This document shows, piece by piece, positions 41,454 to 49,920 of a DNA stretch of 64,000 nt (position 1 is its first letter; each line of letters starts with the position of its first letter). The DNA is from Antarcticibacterium arcticum (GTDB lineage Bacteria > Bacteroidota > Bacteroidia > Flavobacteriales > Flavobacteriaceae). Location: contig NZ_CP042476.1 of the NCBI RefSeq assembly GCF_007993795.1, positions 2,976,001-3,040,000 on the forward strand, written 5' to 3'. The position numbers and the translations under genes were made by a program. The notes under the pieces are model-generated. The model was given only the letters and a program-made list of their open reading frames with translations, was not told the DNA's origin and ran no database searches.

Positions 41454-41471
41454 ATTAGTTTAGAAAATCAA

Positions 41472-42374
41472 ATGCTCAAAATCGCCTGTCATCCTATCTA
41501 CAAGCATTCTTTGCCCGAAGGACACAGGTTTCCTATGGAGAAGTATGAGCTTTTGCCAAAGCAATTATTACATGAAGGCACATGCACACCAGAAAATTTC
41601 TTTGAACCGAAGACGGCAGGCGGGGAAGATGTTTTGAGAGTCCATACCCGCGATTATTTTCAGAAATTAAAGGATCTTAAAATTGATGCCCGTGCTTCGC
41701 GCAAAACAGGATTTCCGCTTTCTAAGGGCCTCGTTGAAAGGGAGTTCATAATTGCTGGTGGAACTATAAAAGCAGCAGAACTTGCACTCCAATATGGGAT
41801 TGCTATGAATATTGCAGGAGGTACACATCACGCATACTCCGGCCACGGGGAAGCCTTTTGTTTACTGAATGACCAGGCGATAGCCGCAAGATATCTTCAG
41901 CATAATAAACTGGCAGAGAAAATCCTTATGGTAGACCTTGATGTACACCAGGGTAATGGCACCGCAAAAATTTTCGAAGAAGATCCTTCTGTCTTTACAT
42001 TTTCAATGCACGGAAGGAATAATTATCCTTTTAAAAAAGAAAAGTCTAACCTGGATATTGATCTTCCCGATGGGACAAAAGATGATGAATACCTAAGCGT
42101 TTTAAAAGATACTTTACCGGGCTTACTGGAAAAACAGAAACCGGACTTTATATTTTACCTGAGCGGAGTTGATATTCTTCATACCGACAAACTGGGGAAG
42201 TTGGGTTGCACAATCGAGGGTTGCAGGGAACGGGACCGCTTTGTCCTGCAGGTATGTCACGATCTTAAAATTCCTGTGCAGGTAAGTATGGGCGGGGGAT
42301 ATTCTCCCGATATAAAGATTATTATTGAAGCTCACGCCAATACATACAGACTGGCACAGAATATTTATTTTTAA
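41472..42374 (+). CDS. Histone deacetylase family protein (class II-like amidohydrolase)
   Basis: 300 residues of the arginase/deacetylase fold. GGTHHAYSGHGEAFCLLND holds the catalytic His pair region (about 120-138) and VDLDVHQGNGT the zinc Asp/His (about 160-170); GGGYSPD lies near the C-terminus. Bacterial members deacetylate small substrates such as polyamines or acetoin-related compounds; the substrate here is not visible. The true start is MLKIACHP at 41472; the frame is open further upstream only because of repeat C3. A bidirectional terminator follows. Confidence 0.88.
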   Translation: MLKIACHPIYKHSLPEGHRFPMEKYELLPKQLLHEGTCTPENFFEPKTAGGEDVLRVHTRDYFQKLKDLKIDARASRKTGFPLSKGLVEREFIIAGGTIKAAELALQYGIAMNIAGGTHHAYSGHGEAFCLLNDQAIAARYLQHNKLAEKILMVDLDVHQGNGTAKIFEEDPSVFTFSMHGRNNYPFKKEKSNLDIDLPDGTKDDEYLSVLKDTLPGLLEKQKPDFIFYLSGVDILHTDKLGKLGCTIEGCRERDRFVLQVCHDLKIPVQVSMGGGYSPDIKIIIEAHANTYRLAQNIYF

Positions 42375-42394
42375 AATTATACTCAGGCAAATAA

Positions 42395-42430
42395 AAAAGG
42401 TACCGGCTATTTTAGTAACCCGTACCTTTT
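42395..42430. terminator. Bidirectional terminator between the deacetylase gene and ssb
   Basis: 9-bp stem AAAAGGTAC/GTACCTTTT (42395-42403 with 42422-42430), with two further G-C pairs inside after one mismatch. A/T runs on both sides suit termination from both directions, matching the convergent genes. Confidence 0.75.
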
Positions 42431-42455
42431 CTAAAGTCCCATTATTCAATTTCAA

Positions 42456-42788
42456 TTATTTTCCCATTAACAACAGCTCACTGCACACTATCTCTGTGAT
42501 ATACCTTTTAACACCCTCCTTATCTTCATAGCTGCGGGTGGTAAGTTTTCCTTCTATTCCCACTTCCTTTCCTTTGGGCGCAAACTTTTCAATAAGTTCT
42601 GCGGTTTTACCCCAGGCCACAATATTATGCCACTGGGTGTCTGTAACTTTTTCTCCTTTGGAATTTTTGTAAGACTCATTGGTGGCAATGGAGAATTTAG
42701 CCAGTTTTTTACCGGTTTCAAGATTCAGGATCTCAGGAGTATTACCTACGTGTCCAATCAATTGTACTTTGTTTCTTAAAGTGCTCAT
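42456..42788 (-). CDS. ssb: Short single-stranded DNA-binding protein
   Basis: 110 residues, one OB fold. MSTLRNKVQLIGHVG, FSIATNESYKN, TQWHNIVAWGKTAE and GIEGKLTTRSYEDKEG are classical SSB segments. The protein stops right after the OB fold (CSELLLMGK) and lacks the glycine-rich linker and acidic DxDxPF tip that recruits repair proteins. It is therefore probably a secondary SSB paralogue. Start MSTLRNK is preferred over an ATG two codons upstream. Confidence 0.92.
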   Translation of the reverse strand: MSTLRNKVQLIGHVGNTPEILNLETGKKLAKFSIATNESYKNSKGEKVTDTQWHNIVAWGKTAELIEKFAPKGKEVGIEGKLTTRSYEDKEGVKRYITEIVCSELLLMGK

Positions 42789-42838
42789 AACCATAGAATT
42801 TTATTGCAGTTGAAAATCATTGGTTCATTTCAACAGGA

Positions 42839-42846
42839 CAAACTTA
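42839..42846 (-). promoter_or_regulatory. Predicted -7 box for ssb
   Basis: Minus-strand TAAGTTTG, a perfect TAnnTTTG match, about 50 nt before the ssb start. The nearest TTG is only 11 nt upstream, too close for a standard -33. Confidence 0.4.
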
Positions 42847-42890
42847 TGGCGGGTCTCAAAGGATAATCGGTAGATAAGGGTTTGTTTTCA

Positions 42891-42918
42891 TTTACATTCG
42901 TTTGTAAACGTTTGTAAA
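42891..42918. promoter_or_regulatory. Candidate operator: tandem CGTTTGTAAA decamers
   Basis: Two exact adjacent copies of CGTTTGTAAA (42899-42908, 42909-42918), preceded by TTTACATT, which pairs as an inverted partner of the TGTAAA half. It lies about 45 nt upstream of the ssb -7 box. A regulator-binding site is inference. Confidence 0.4.
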
Positions 42919-43202
42919 TGGATATGCGCTCAAAATTTCTTTAGGTTTTTTGTAAAACACAGCTTTCAACCACCTTCTTTTAACCCGGCTAAATTCCTGT
43001 TTCAGTGATAAATATCATTTCATGTTCAGGAAGTAAATTGCTATGAAATCACTATTTTAGTCTTCCCATAATTTTTAAAAATCCCCTTACCCAACATTTA
43101 TTGAAATAAGATTGATCCAAAGCCGGATTGCAGTCTCCGCCTGTTAGCACCAGTGAATTTGAAGATTTTTTGCAATAGAATCTTCATTAATAAAAATTAA
43201 TT

Positions 43203-45929
43203 ATGAGAAATAAGGAGGTGAACTTTCGCAATTCCTGGCATGATAAGGATATTGCACAAATACTGGTAGAACTTAAAACCTCTGCCCAGGGTTTGTCTCA
43301 GGATGAGGTAAAGAAGCGGTTATTTCAATACGGGGAGAATAGGCTTCCAGCCGGGGTGAGGATGACTCTGGTCCAGATTATCTTGCACCAGCTTCTCAAT
43401 CCGCTAATTTTTATTCTTGTTCTTGCCGCGATAGCTTCAGTTGCTATAGGAGAAGTGGAGGATGCCATTTTTATCTTTTTGGTGATCTTTATTAATAGTG
43501 CGCTGGGAGCCTATCAGGAATTCAAAGCTGAAAAAAGTGCGTCTGCCCTTCAACAGCTTTTAAAAATTAAAGCCCGGGTGCTACGAAACGGGAAGGGGAA
43601 GGAAATTCCTTCAGAAGAAGTGGTTCCCGGAGATATCATTTTACTGGAATCCGGAATAAAAGTTCCGGCAGATCTCAGGTTGCTTGAGGCCAATAACCTG
43701 GAAATAGATGAAAGTTTTTTAACCGGAGAATCTATTGCCGCAAAAAAACGCCTTGGCACCCTAAAAAACCAATGTGGAGTTCCCGAAAGATCCAATATGG
43801 CATTTGCCGGCTCTACAGTAATGAACGGCAGAGGTCGGGGGGTTGCCGTCAATACCGGAATACTTACCGAAGTAGGTAAAATCTCCAGGAATGTCACAGA
43901 GTCAAAGTCGGCCAAACCTCCTTTGGTGCAAAGAATGGATAAATTTATCGCCCAGATAGGAATTTTTCTCCTTGTTGTAAGCCTTATTGTAGGGACACTG
44001 CTGTACCTACAGGGTATGGAATTAATAGGAATTTTCTTTGTTGTGGTGGCACTGGCCGTATCTGCAATACCTGAGGGGTTACCCGTAGCACTAACAGTGG
44101 CCCTCTCAATCGCCACAAAACGCATGGCAAAGCGCAATGTAATTGTACGAAAATTAAACTCGGTAGAAAGTTTGGGCAGCTGTACCGTAATAGCCAGTGA
44201 TAAAACGGGTACACTTACTGTAAACGAACAAACGGCAAAGATTATCCTGCTACCTGATGGCAGTTTATTTCATGTCGCGGGGCAGGGCTACAACGGTAAT
44301 GGCAATGTGAACAGCGAAAAAGATCCATTAAGGCCTGTACTTTATTCTGAAAGAAGTGAACTATACAGAATATGCCGCACCGCAGTCTTTGCCAATGAGG
44401 CCCTGCTGGTTAATAATGGGGAAACCTGGGAGCATGCCGGAGATTCTATGGATGTGGCCTTGCTTGGGTTATCTTATAAACTGGGATTGGTGCCTGAAGA
44501 AATGTGCGCCGGGGAGAACACGGTGATTAAAATTCCTTATGAATCGCAGAATAAATTTTCAGCTGCAATTTGTCATAATGAAAAAGTGAACATAGAATTA
44601 AAGGGAGCCGTTGAAACCGTACTGGATTTTTGCGATTCAATGTTAGTCAACGGTATACCTTCTCCTCTCCTTCGGGAGAATATCCTCGCTCTGGCAGAGA
44701 AAACAGCAATGCAGGGTTTCAGGGTCCTTGCGTTTGCCAGTGGGGAAAGTCCAAATCTGGCTTATAAGGATAATTATGAAGCAAAAGATCTCCCTCCATT
44801 GACCCTTAACGGGCTCGTGGGCTTTATTGATCCATTGAGACCGGAAGCCAGGGACGCGGTAGATCTTTGCCGAAAAGCAGGTATTAAGGTTATTATGATC
44901 ACAGGAGACCATCCTTCTACCGCTAAAACCCTTGCGGGAGAACTGGGAATTTCTGCTGAGGATTTGCCTGTAATTACAGGTAAAATGCTTGAAAATAATT
45001 CTCCTTCAAGCTCTTTGGCTTTCCGCAATTTGGTGGCCTCTTCAACAGTATTTGCAAGGGTGTCTCCCACTCAAAAGCTGGAGATCGTAAATGTATTAAT
45101 CGAGAAGGGAGAATTTGTAGCCGTGACGGGCGATGGTGTTAATGATGCCCCTGCTTTAAAAAGGGCAAATATTGGAGTAGCCATGGGTTCCGGGACAGAT
45201 GTTGCCAAAGAGGTAGGCTCTATGATAGTGGTAGATGATAATTTTTCATCTATAGTGGCTGGTGTAGAGGAGGGACGCTTTGCATATGATAATGTGAGGA
45301 AAGTGATCTATCTTCTTATTTCTACTGGTGCCGCGCTGGGAATTCTTTTTATTAGTTCCCTTCTTGCGGGCCTCCCGCTGCCTATGATAGCGGTACAATT
45401 GCTTTGGCTAAACCTGGTGACCAATGGGATCCAGGATGTAGCGCTGGCTTTTGAAGGTGGGGAACCCGGCGCCATGAAAAGGAAGCCTCGCCCACCTTCT
45501 GAGCGTATTTTTAATAAATCAATGATAAGGCAAACGCTGGTTGCAAGTTTCACTATGGCAACAGTAGCTTTTGGTTTTTGGCTCTGGCTAAACCGGTATA
45601 CATCTTTGGAGGAGGAATACGCCCGCAACCTTGTGCTACTGCTCATGGTGTTTATGCAGAATTTACACGTTTTCAATTGCCGGTCAGAGAGGATTTCAAC
45701 TTTCAGGGTGCCTATAAGCAGAAATTACATTCTAATCTTTGGAGTAATTGCCGCTCAGGGAATCCACATTTTAAGCATGCAGCTCCCATTTATGCAAAAG
45801 ATCCTGCGAATTGAACCTATCACTTTTACTGAGTGGGGATATATCCTTTTACTGGCAATACCAATATTATTGGTTATGGAAGTGTATAAATTTTTTGTTG
45901 CGAAAAGGGAAAAAGCCCTGCTAAACTAA
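43203..45929 (+). CDS. Cation-transporting P-type ATPase (P2A-like)
   Basis: 908-residue pump. Order: N-terminal cation ATPase domain, M1-M2, actuator domain with LTGES (about 179), M3-M4 with PEGLP (metal site), phosphorylation site DKTGT (D333), nucleotide domain, hinge TGDGVNDAPALK (about 643), and M5-M10. It resembles Ca2+- or Na+/K+-type bacterial P2 ATPases. The conserved PEGLP and M6 NLVTNGIQD favour Ca2+ or a monovalent cation rather than heavy metal (no CPx motif). It heads a cluster with an antiporter and CBS protein. Confidence 0.9.
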   Translation: MRNKEVNFRNSWHDKDIAQILVELKTSAQGLSQDEVKKRLFQYGENRLPAGVRMTLVQIILHQLLNPLIFILVLAAIASVAIGEVEDAIFIFLVIFINSALGAYQEFKAEKSASALQQLLKIKARVLRNGKGKEIPSEEVVPGDIILLESGIKVPADLRLLEANNLEIDESFLTGESIAAKKRLGTLKNQCGVPERSNMAFAGSTVMNGRGRGVAVNTGILTEVGKISRNVTESKSAKPPLVQRMDKFIAQIGIFLLVVSLIVGTLLYLQGMELIGIFFVVVALAVSAIPEGLPVALTVALSIATKRMAKRNVIVRKLNSVESLGSCTVIASDKTGTLTVNEQTAKIILLPDGSLFHVAGQGYNGNGNVNSEKDPLRPVLYSERSELYRICRTAVFANEALLVNNGETWEHAGDSMDVALLGLSYKLGLVPEEMCAGENTVIKIPYESQNKFSAAICHNEKVNIELKGAVETVLDFCDSMLVNGIPSPLLRENILALAEKTAMQGFRVLAFASGESPNLAYKDNYEAKDLPPLTLNGLVGFIDPLRPEARDAVDLCRKAGIKVIMITGDHPSTAKTLAGELGISAEDLPVITGKMLENNSPSSSLAFRNLVASSTVFARVSPTQKLEIVNVLIEKGEFVAVTGDGVNDAPALKRANIGVAMGSGTDVAKEVGSMIVVDDNFSSIVAGVEEGRFAYDNVRKVIYLLISTGAALGILFISSLLAGLPLPMIAVQLLWLNLVTNGIQDVALAFEGGEPGAMKRKPRPPSERIFNKSMIRQTLVASFTMATVAFGFWLWLNRYTSLEEEYARNLVLLLMVFMQNLHVFNCRSERISTFRVPISRNYILIFGVIAAQGIHILSMQLPFMQKILRIEPITFTEWGYILLLAIPILLVMEVYKFFVAKREKALLN

Positions 45930-46002
45930 AAAGATGGGAATATTGGCCTAAGTTTGCAAATAAGGGAGATAATTATCAACCTTCTGAATTTAAAATAACA
46001 CT

Positions 46003-46617
46003 ATGGCTTTTAAAAAATTGAATGAACCCCTGCTGGAAGCTCTTGAGAGATTGGGCTATGAAGAGCCACTGCCGTTTCAGAAAAAAATATTATCCAGGAT
46101 CAAAAGCGGAATGAACCTATTTGGAATTGGACCTGCCGGTTGCGGGAAGACTACAACACTTATTATCAGTACCATTCAGAAATTAAATTGTGAGGCATTT
46201 GAGGACGCGCCACGGGCACTTATTTTTGTGAAAGACAAGGAAGCTGCATTGGAGCTGGAAGAAAAGTTCAAGATCTTTACAAGATATATGGATCTAAGAA
46301 TATATGCCGCCTATGACCAACCCGATATTGATGTTCAAAAAGGTGATATTTATGAAGGGGTAGATATTGTGATCGCTACTCCCGCCAAGCTAAACAAACT
46401 CTTTAAACTTTCGGGAATTAATGTGAGCCAGCTAAAATTGTTTATTGTTGATGATGCAGAATTATTGACAGGAAACCGTGACTATACCAACCTTATCCAG
46501 ATCCCTGAACACATTACCAAATGCCAGTATCTTGTATTTGCAAATGATTTCAATGGGAAAATTGAACGCCTGCAGGATTCTTTCATGGCCTATTCAGAAA
46601 AAGTGGAGGTAAAATAA
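46003..46617 (+). CDS. Single-domain degenerate DEAD-box-like ATPase
   Basis: 204 residues, only the first RecA-like domain of a DEAD-box helicase. Q-motif region LPFQKKIL, Walker A GPAGCGKTT (about 46-54), a TPAKLNKL motif Ib, and motif II reads VDDAE instead of DEAD; motif III (SAT) is FAN. The second RecA domain with motifs IV-VI is absent, and the frame ends normally, so this is not a simple frameshift. RNA helicase activity is doubtful; an NTP-dependent regulator or RNA-binding role is possible. A small helical protein gene follows after 19 nt. Confidence 0.7.
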   Translation: MAFKKLNEPLLEALERLGYEEPLPFQKKILSRIKSGMNLFGIGPAGCGKTTTLIISTIQKLNCEAFEDAPRALIFVKDKEAALELEEKFKIFTRYMDLRIYAAYDQPDIDVQKGDIYEGVDIVIATPAKLNKLFKLSGINVSQLKLFIVDDAELLTGNRDYTNLIQIPEHITKCQYLVFANDFNGKIERLQDSFMAYSEKVEVK

Positions 46618-46636
46618 AAATTAGGAGTAATACCTT

Positions 46637-47116
46637 ATGAAAGCAGCAACTGTAAGTCAGTTAAAAAAAGAATTGTCTTTTCGCTCTCCCGGGGAGTTGC
46701 TGGAATTGTGTTTAAGATTATCAAAATTTAAAAAGGAGAATAAAGAATTGCTTACTTATCTTCTTTTTGAATCGCTTGATGAAGAGGAGTATATACAAAA
46801 TATCAAGACAGAAATAGATCTGGAATTTAATGCTATTAACACGAAAAATTTCTTTTTTATAAAGAAAAGCGTTAGGAAGATCCTGCGAAATATAAAAAAG
46901 TATAGCCGCTATTCTTTAAAGAAAGAAACAGAGGCCGAGTTGCTTTTATATTTTTGTTCTAAGTTGAAGGATTTTAAACCTTCCATAAAAAGGAACACCA
47001 CCTTGCTAAATCTTTATCAAAGGCAACTTGTTGCCGTAAAAAAAATCATCTCTGCGCTCCATGAAGATCTGCAATATGATTATGAACTGGAAGTTGAGGA
47101 GCTTGAAGGGATTTAG
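46637..47116 (+). CDS. Conserved-looking helical protein of unknown function
   Basis: 159 residues, lysine/glutamate rich and almost all helical (ELLELCLRLSKFKKENKELLTYLLFE; FFFIKKSVRKILRNIKKY). No signal peptide, membrane helix or known motif. Basic middle region (residues 75-100) could contact nucleic acid. It lies 19 nt after the degenerate DEAD-box gene and could be its partner; this is inference from position. Confidence 0.6.
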   Translation: MKAATVSQLKKELSFRSPGELLELCLRLSKFKKENKELLTYLLFESLDEEEYIQNIKTEIDLEFNAINTKNFFFIKKSVRKILRNIKKYSRYSLKKETEAELLLYFCSKLKDFKPSIKRNTTLLNLYQRQLVAVKKIISALHEDLQYDYELEVEELEGI

Positions 47117-47227
47117 AGAAAAACACCAATTCTATATGTCTATTATGACGATTTCTCATTGCTGCGGGAAATGGTTTAAATTGTATTTTAGTAGGCCTGG
47201 TACTTTCAGGCTTAATTTTTCACCCGG

Positions 47228-49360
47228 ATGATTCTTTTAAATATTTACGACGCAACTCTACCTCTTACCAATCCGGTATTAAAATTTCTGTTAATCCTTG
47301 TAATTATATTATTTGCTCCCATAATTCTTAACAAGATAAAGATCCCTCATTTACTGGGATTGATCATTGCGGGAGCTGTAATAGGGCCTAATGGATTCTA
47401 TCTTATGGCAAGGGATTCCAGTATTATTCTTTCAGGAACAGCAGGATTGTTATACATCATGTTTCTTGCAGGCTTAGAAATTGATCTGGTAGATTTTAAA
47501 AAGAACAGTAAAAAAAGTATAGTTTTTGGTTTATACACCTTCATTATACCAATGACTTTGGGTATCGTAGGAGGGCTTTATATTTTGCAGTTTTCCTTGC
47601 TAACCTCCATTCTTCTGGCCAGTATGTTTGCATCTCACACTCTTATTGCCTATCCTTTAATAAGTAAACTGGGAGTTGCTAAAAACAGGGCTGTAAATGT
47701 GGCAGTAGGTGGTACAATGATTACAGACACCCTGGCCCTTCTCGTACTGGCGGTTATCGTAGGAATGTCTGCTGGGGAAGTTAATACCACTTTCTGGGTG
47801 AGATTGACCATTTCCATAATTATATTCGGGCTAATAGTAATATTTCTGTTCCCTGTTATTGCGCGGTGGTTCTTTAAACATTATGAGGATAATGTTTCTC
47901 AATATATTTTTGTGTTGGTTATGGTTTTCCTTGGAGCTGTACTTGCAGAACTTGCCGGGATAGAGGCTATTATTGGAGCTTTTCTTGCCGGCCTTGCATT
48001 AAACCGGTTAATACCCCAAACATCACCTCTAATGAACAGAATTGAGTTTGTAGGGAACGCGATCTTTATTCCTTTTTTTCTCATAGGGGTGGGAATGCTT
48101 ATAGACTACCGTGCTTTCTTCCAGGACCTGGATACTATTAAAGTTGCTGCGGTAATGACCATTATAGCTACTGCTGCAAAATTCATAGCCGCCTGGCTTA
48201 CACAAAAAACCTATAATTTCACCCTGGATGAGCGAAGGCTAATTTTTGGCTTAAGCAATGCGCAGGCAGCGGCAACTCTGGCTGCGGTCCTGGTAGGATA
48301 TAATATTATAATTGGTGAAACTGCCGGAGGAGAACCTATTCGATTATTAAATGAGAGTGTTCTAAACGGAACCATTTTAATGATTCTTATCACCTGTACT
48401 ATTGCCTCCTTTGTTGCACAGAGAGGAGCCAGAAATCTATCCCTGTCTGAAGTTCCTGAGGATGACAGAGAGAACGAGCACGAAAGGATATTGATACCCA
48501 TTAGTAATATTGATACTACAGATGAGCTTATTAATTTGGGAGTTACCATTAAATCCCGTAGTAACAAGGAGGGCCTATTTGCTTTAAGTATCGTCGATCA
48601 TAATTCTGTAAATGGTTATGCCGATAAGAATGCAAAGAAATTACTTGTAAAAGCTGCAGTTGCAGCCGCATCTACAGATAATATTTTAACCGAACTTTTA
48701 AGGTATGATGAAAATATTGGTAACGGAATTAAAAGTGCCATTCGGGAACATAATATAAGTGACCTAATATTAGGTCTTCATGTAAAATCTGAAATTTCAG
48801 ATTCATTTTTAGGAAATCTTACTGAAAGTATACTTGAGCGCTCCCGGACAACCACTTTTATTTATAAAGCTTTCCAACCTTTAAGCACAATTAAAAGACA
48901 CCACGTGCTTGTGCCCGATTTGGCTGAAAAAGAAACAGGCTTCCCTTTCTGGCTATTAAAAGTTTGGAATATTGCTCGAAATACAGGAACCACCTTGGTT
49001 TTCTACAGCTCCTTAGAAACCCTCAATTACATAAAGCAAGTTCAAAAGATACATCCGGTTAATTGCGAATTTATAGAATTTCCAGATTGGAATGATTTTC
49101 TTATAATATCAGGGTATTGTAAGAAAGATGATAATTTGATCATAGTTCTTAGCCTTAAGGGTAAACCCTCCTATGAAGAAAACATGGCCCAGGTTCCGGT
49201 TTATTTAAATAAATATTTTACCCGCCAAAATTTTATTTTAATTTACCCCATCCAGGTTGGGTTTATAGGAATTACTGCTATAGATAGAAAAAATCCTTCT
49301 CTACTGGAGCCCCTGGATGAGATAGGGAAAACTATTTTAAATCTCTTTAAAAAGAAGTAG
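47228..49360 (+). CDS. CPA2-type cation:proton antiporter with cytosolic C-terminal domain
   Basis: 710 residues. About 12 membrane helices in 1-400 with PHLLGLIIAGAVIGPNG and AGLEIDLVDFKKN, characteristic of Kef/NapA-type CPA2 antiporters. From about 420 a soluble part resembles universal stress protein domains (RILIPISNIDTT at about 420; a second, weaker repeat from about 560). It exchanges K+ or Na+ for H+ across the inner membrane, with the soluble domain likely regulatory. Neighbour of the P-type ATPase in an ion-homeostasis cluster. Confidence 0.88.
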   Translation: MILLNIYDATLPLTNPVLKFLLILVIILFAPIILNKIKIPHLLGLIIAGAVIGPNGFYLMARDSSIILSGTAGLLYIMFLAGLEIDLVDFKKNSKKSIVFGLYTFIIPMTLGIVGGLYILQFSLLTSILLASMFASHTLIAYPLISKLGVAKNRAVNVAVGGTMITDTLALLVLAVIVGMSAGEVNTTFWVRLTISIIIFGLIVIFLFPVIARWFFKHYEDNVSQYIFVLVMVFLGAVLAELAGIEAIIGAFLAGLALNRLIPQTSPLMNRIEFVGNAIFIPFFLIGVGMLIDYRAFFQDLDTIKVAAVMTIIATAAKFIAAWLTQKTYNFTLDERRLIFGLSNAQAAATLAAVLVGYNIIIGETAGGEPIRLLNESVLNGTILMILITCTIASFVAQRGARNLSLSEVPEDDRENEHERILIPISNIDTTDELINLGVTIKSRSNKEGLFALSIVDHNSVNGYADKNAKKLLVKAAVAAASTDNILTELLRYDENIGNGIKSAIREHNISDLILGLHVKSEISDSFLGNLTESILERSRTTTFIYKAFQPLSTIKRHHVLVPDLAEKETGFPFWLLKVWNIARNTGTTLVFYSSLETLNYIKQVQKIHPVNCEFIEFPDWNDFLIISGYCKKDDNLIIVLSLKGKPSYEENMAQVPVYLNKYFTRQNFILIYPIQVGFIGITAIDRKNPSLLEPLDEIGKTILNLFKKK

Positions 49361-49572
49361 TAAACATTTGCCGCTGTGGTAGTGTAAAAATGTAACATCT
49401 TGTCGTTTGATGAAATAGCCCTTCTCCAATATTTTTCTAAACCGCAATTGTGTTTGTTTTAAAATAAATATATGCATGATGCATAAAAACTTCCTGGCTT
49501 ATTGAAAGTCTGGGAACCTAACAGCGCAAGGGGAAATATTAAAACTAAAAATATTTTTTTCTATCTTTAATT
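49361..49572. promoter_or_regulatory. Space with the palindrome TATGCATGATGCATA
   Basis: A perfect 7+1+7 palindrome lies at 49471-49485, about 77 nt before a TATCTTTA box (49562-49569) that ends 3 nt before the zinc-ribbon gene start. No gene is seen. Confidence 0.45.
49562..49569 (+). promoter_or_regulatory. Possible -7 box for the zinc-ribbon gene
   Basis: TATCTTTA, ending 3 nt before the ATG at 49573. Leaderless geometry like mfd and the TPR gene. Confidence 0.3.
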
Positions 49573-49920
49573 ATGCAAAAAACTTGTCTGGAGTGCGAGG
49601 ATAAGATTGTTGGTCGGGTAGATAAGAAATTCTGCAGCGATGGCTGCCGTAATGCCTATAACAATAAGATCAATAAGGACCGCAGCAACATGGTTCGCAA
49701 TATTAATAACCGCCTGCGAAAAAATTACCGGATACTCGAGGAACTCAATCCTGTTGATAAAACAAAAACCAGCAGAACAAAACTGCTGGCTAAAGGTTTT
49801 AGTTTTGATTATTTTACCAGTATTTATACTACCAAAACAGGCACCGTTTATTATTTCGTGTATGACCAGGGTTATTTACCGCTGGACGGGGACTTTTATG
49901 CCCTGGTGAAACGCACTTAG
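49573..49920 (+). CDS. Small zinc-ribbon protein
   Basis: 115 residues. The N-terminus has C-x2-C (CLECEDK) and C-x3-C (FCSDGCRNAYNNK), a treble-clef/zinc-ribbon, as in DUF2116-like proteins. The rest has basic RNRLRK-like helices and a C-terminal beta region (TGTVYYFVYDQGYLPLDG). Likely nucleic-acid binding; function unknown. It overlaps the convergent CBS-protein gene by 4 nt. Confidence 0.65.
   Translation: MQKTCLECEDKIVGRVDKKFCSDGCRNAYNNKINKDRSNMVRNINNRLRKNYRILEELNPVDKTKTSRTKLLAKGFSFDYFTSIYTTKTGTVYYFVYDQGYLPLDGDFYALVKRT

Larger units (their letters stand above)
42795..43202. other. 408-nt space between ssb and the P-type ATPase gene
   Basis: No gene is seen. It holds the ssb -7 box (42839-42846) and a tandem decamer motif (42891-42918), described separately. 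The rest, 42920-43202, shows nothing I can name. Confidence 0.5.

Noticed and set aside
41421..41471. N-terminal extension of the deacetylase-family protein
   Set aside because: The extension is read from hairpin element C3; the conserved protein begins at ATG 41472.
43550..44137. Antisense open frame of 195 codons over the P-type ATPase gene
   Set aside because: Shadow of a conserved coding region on the other strand; serine/threonine/proline-rich product without motif.
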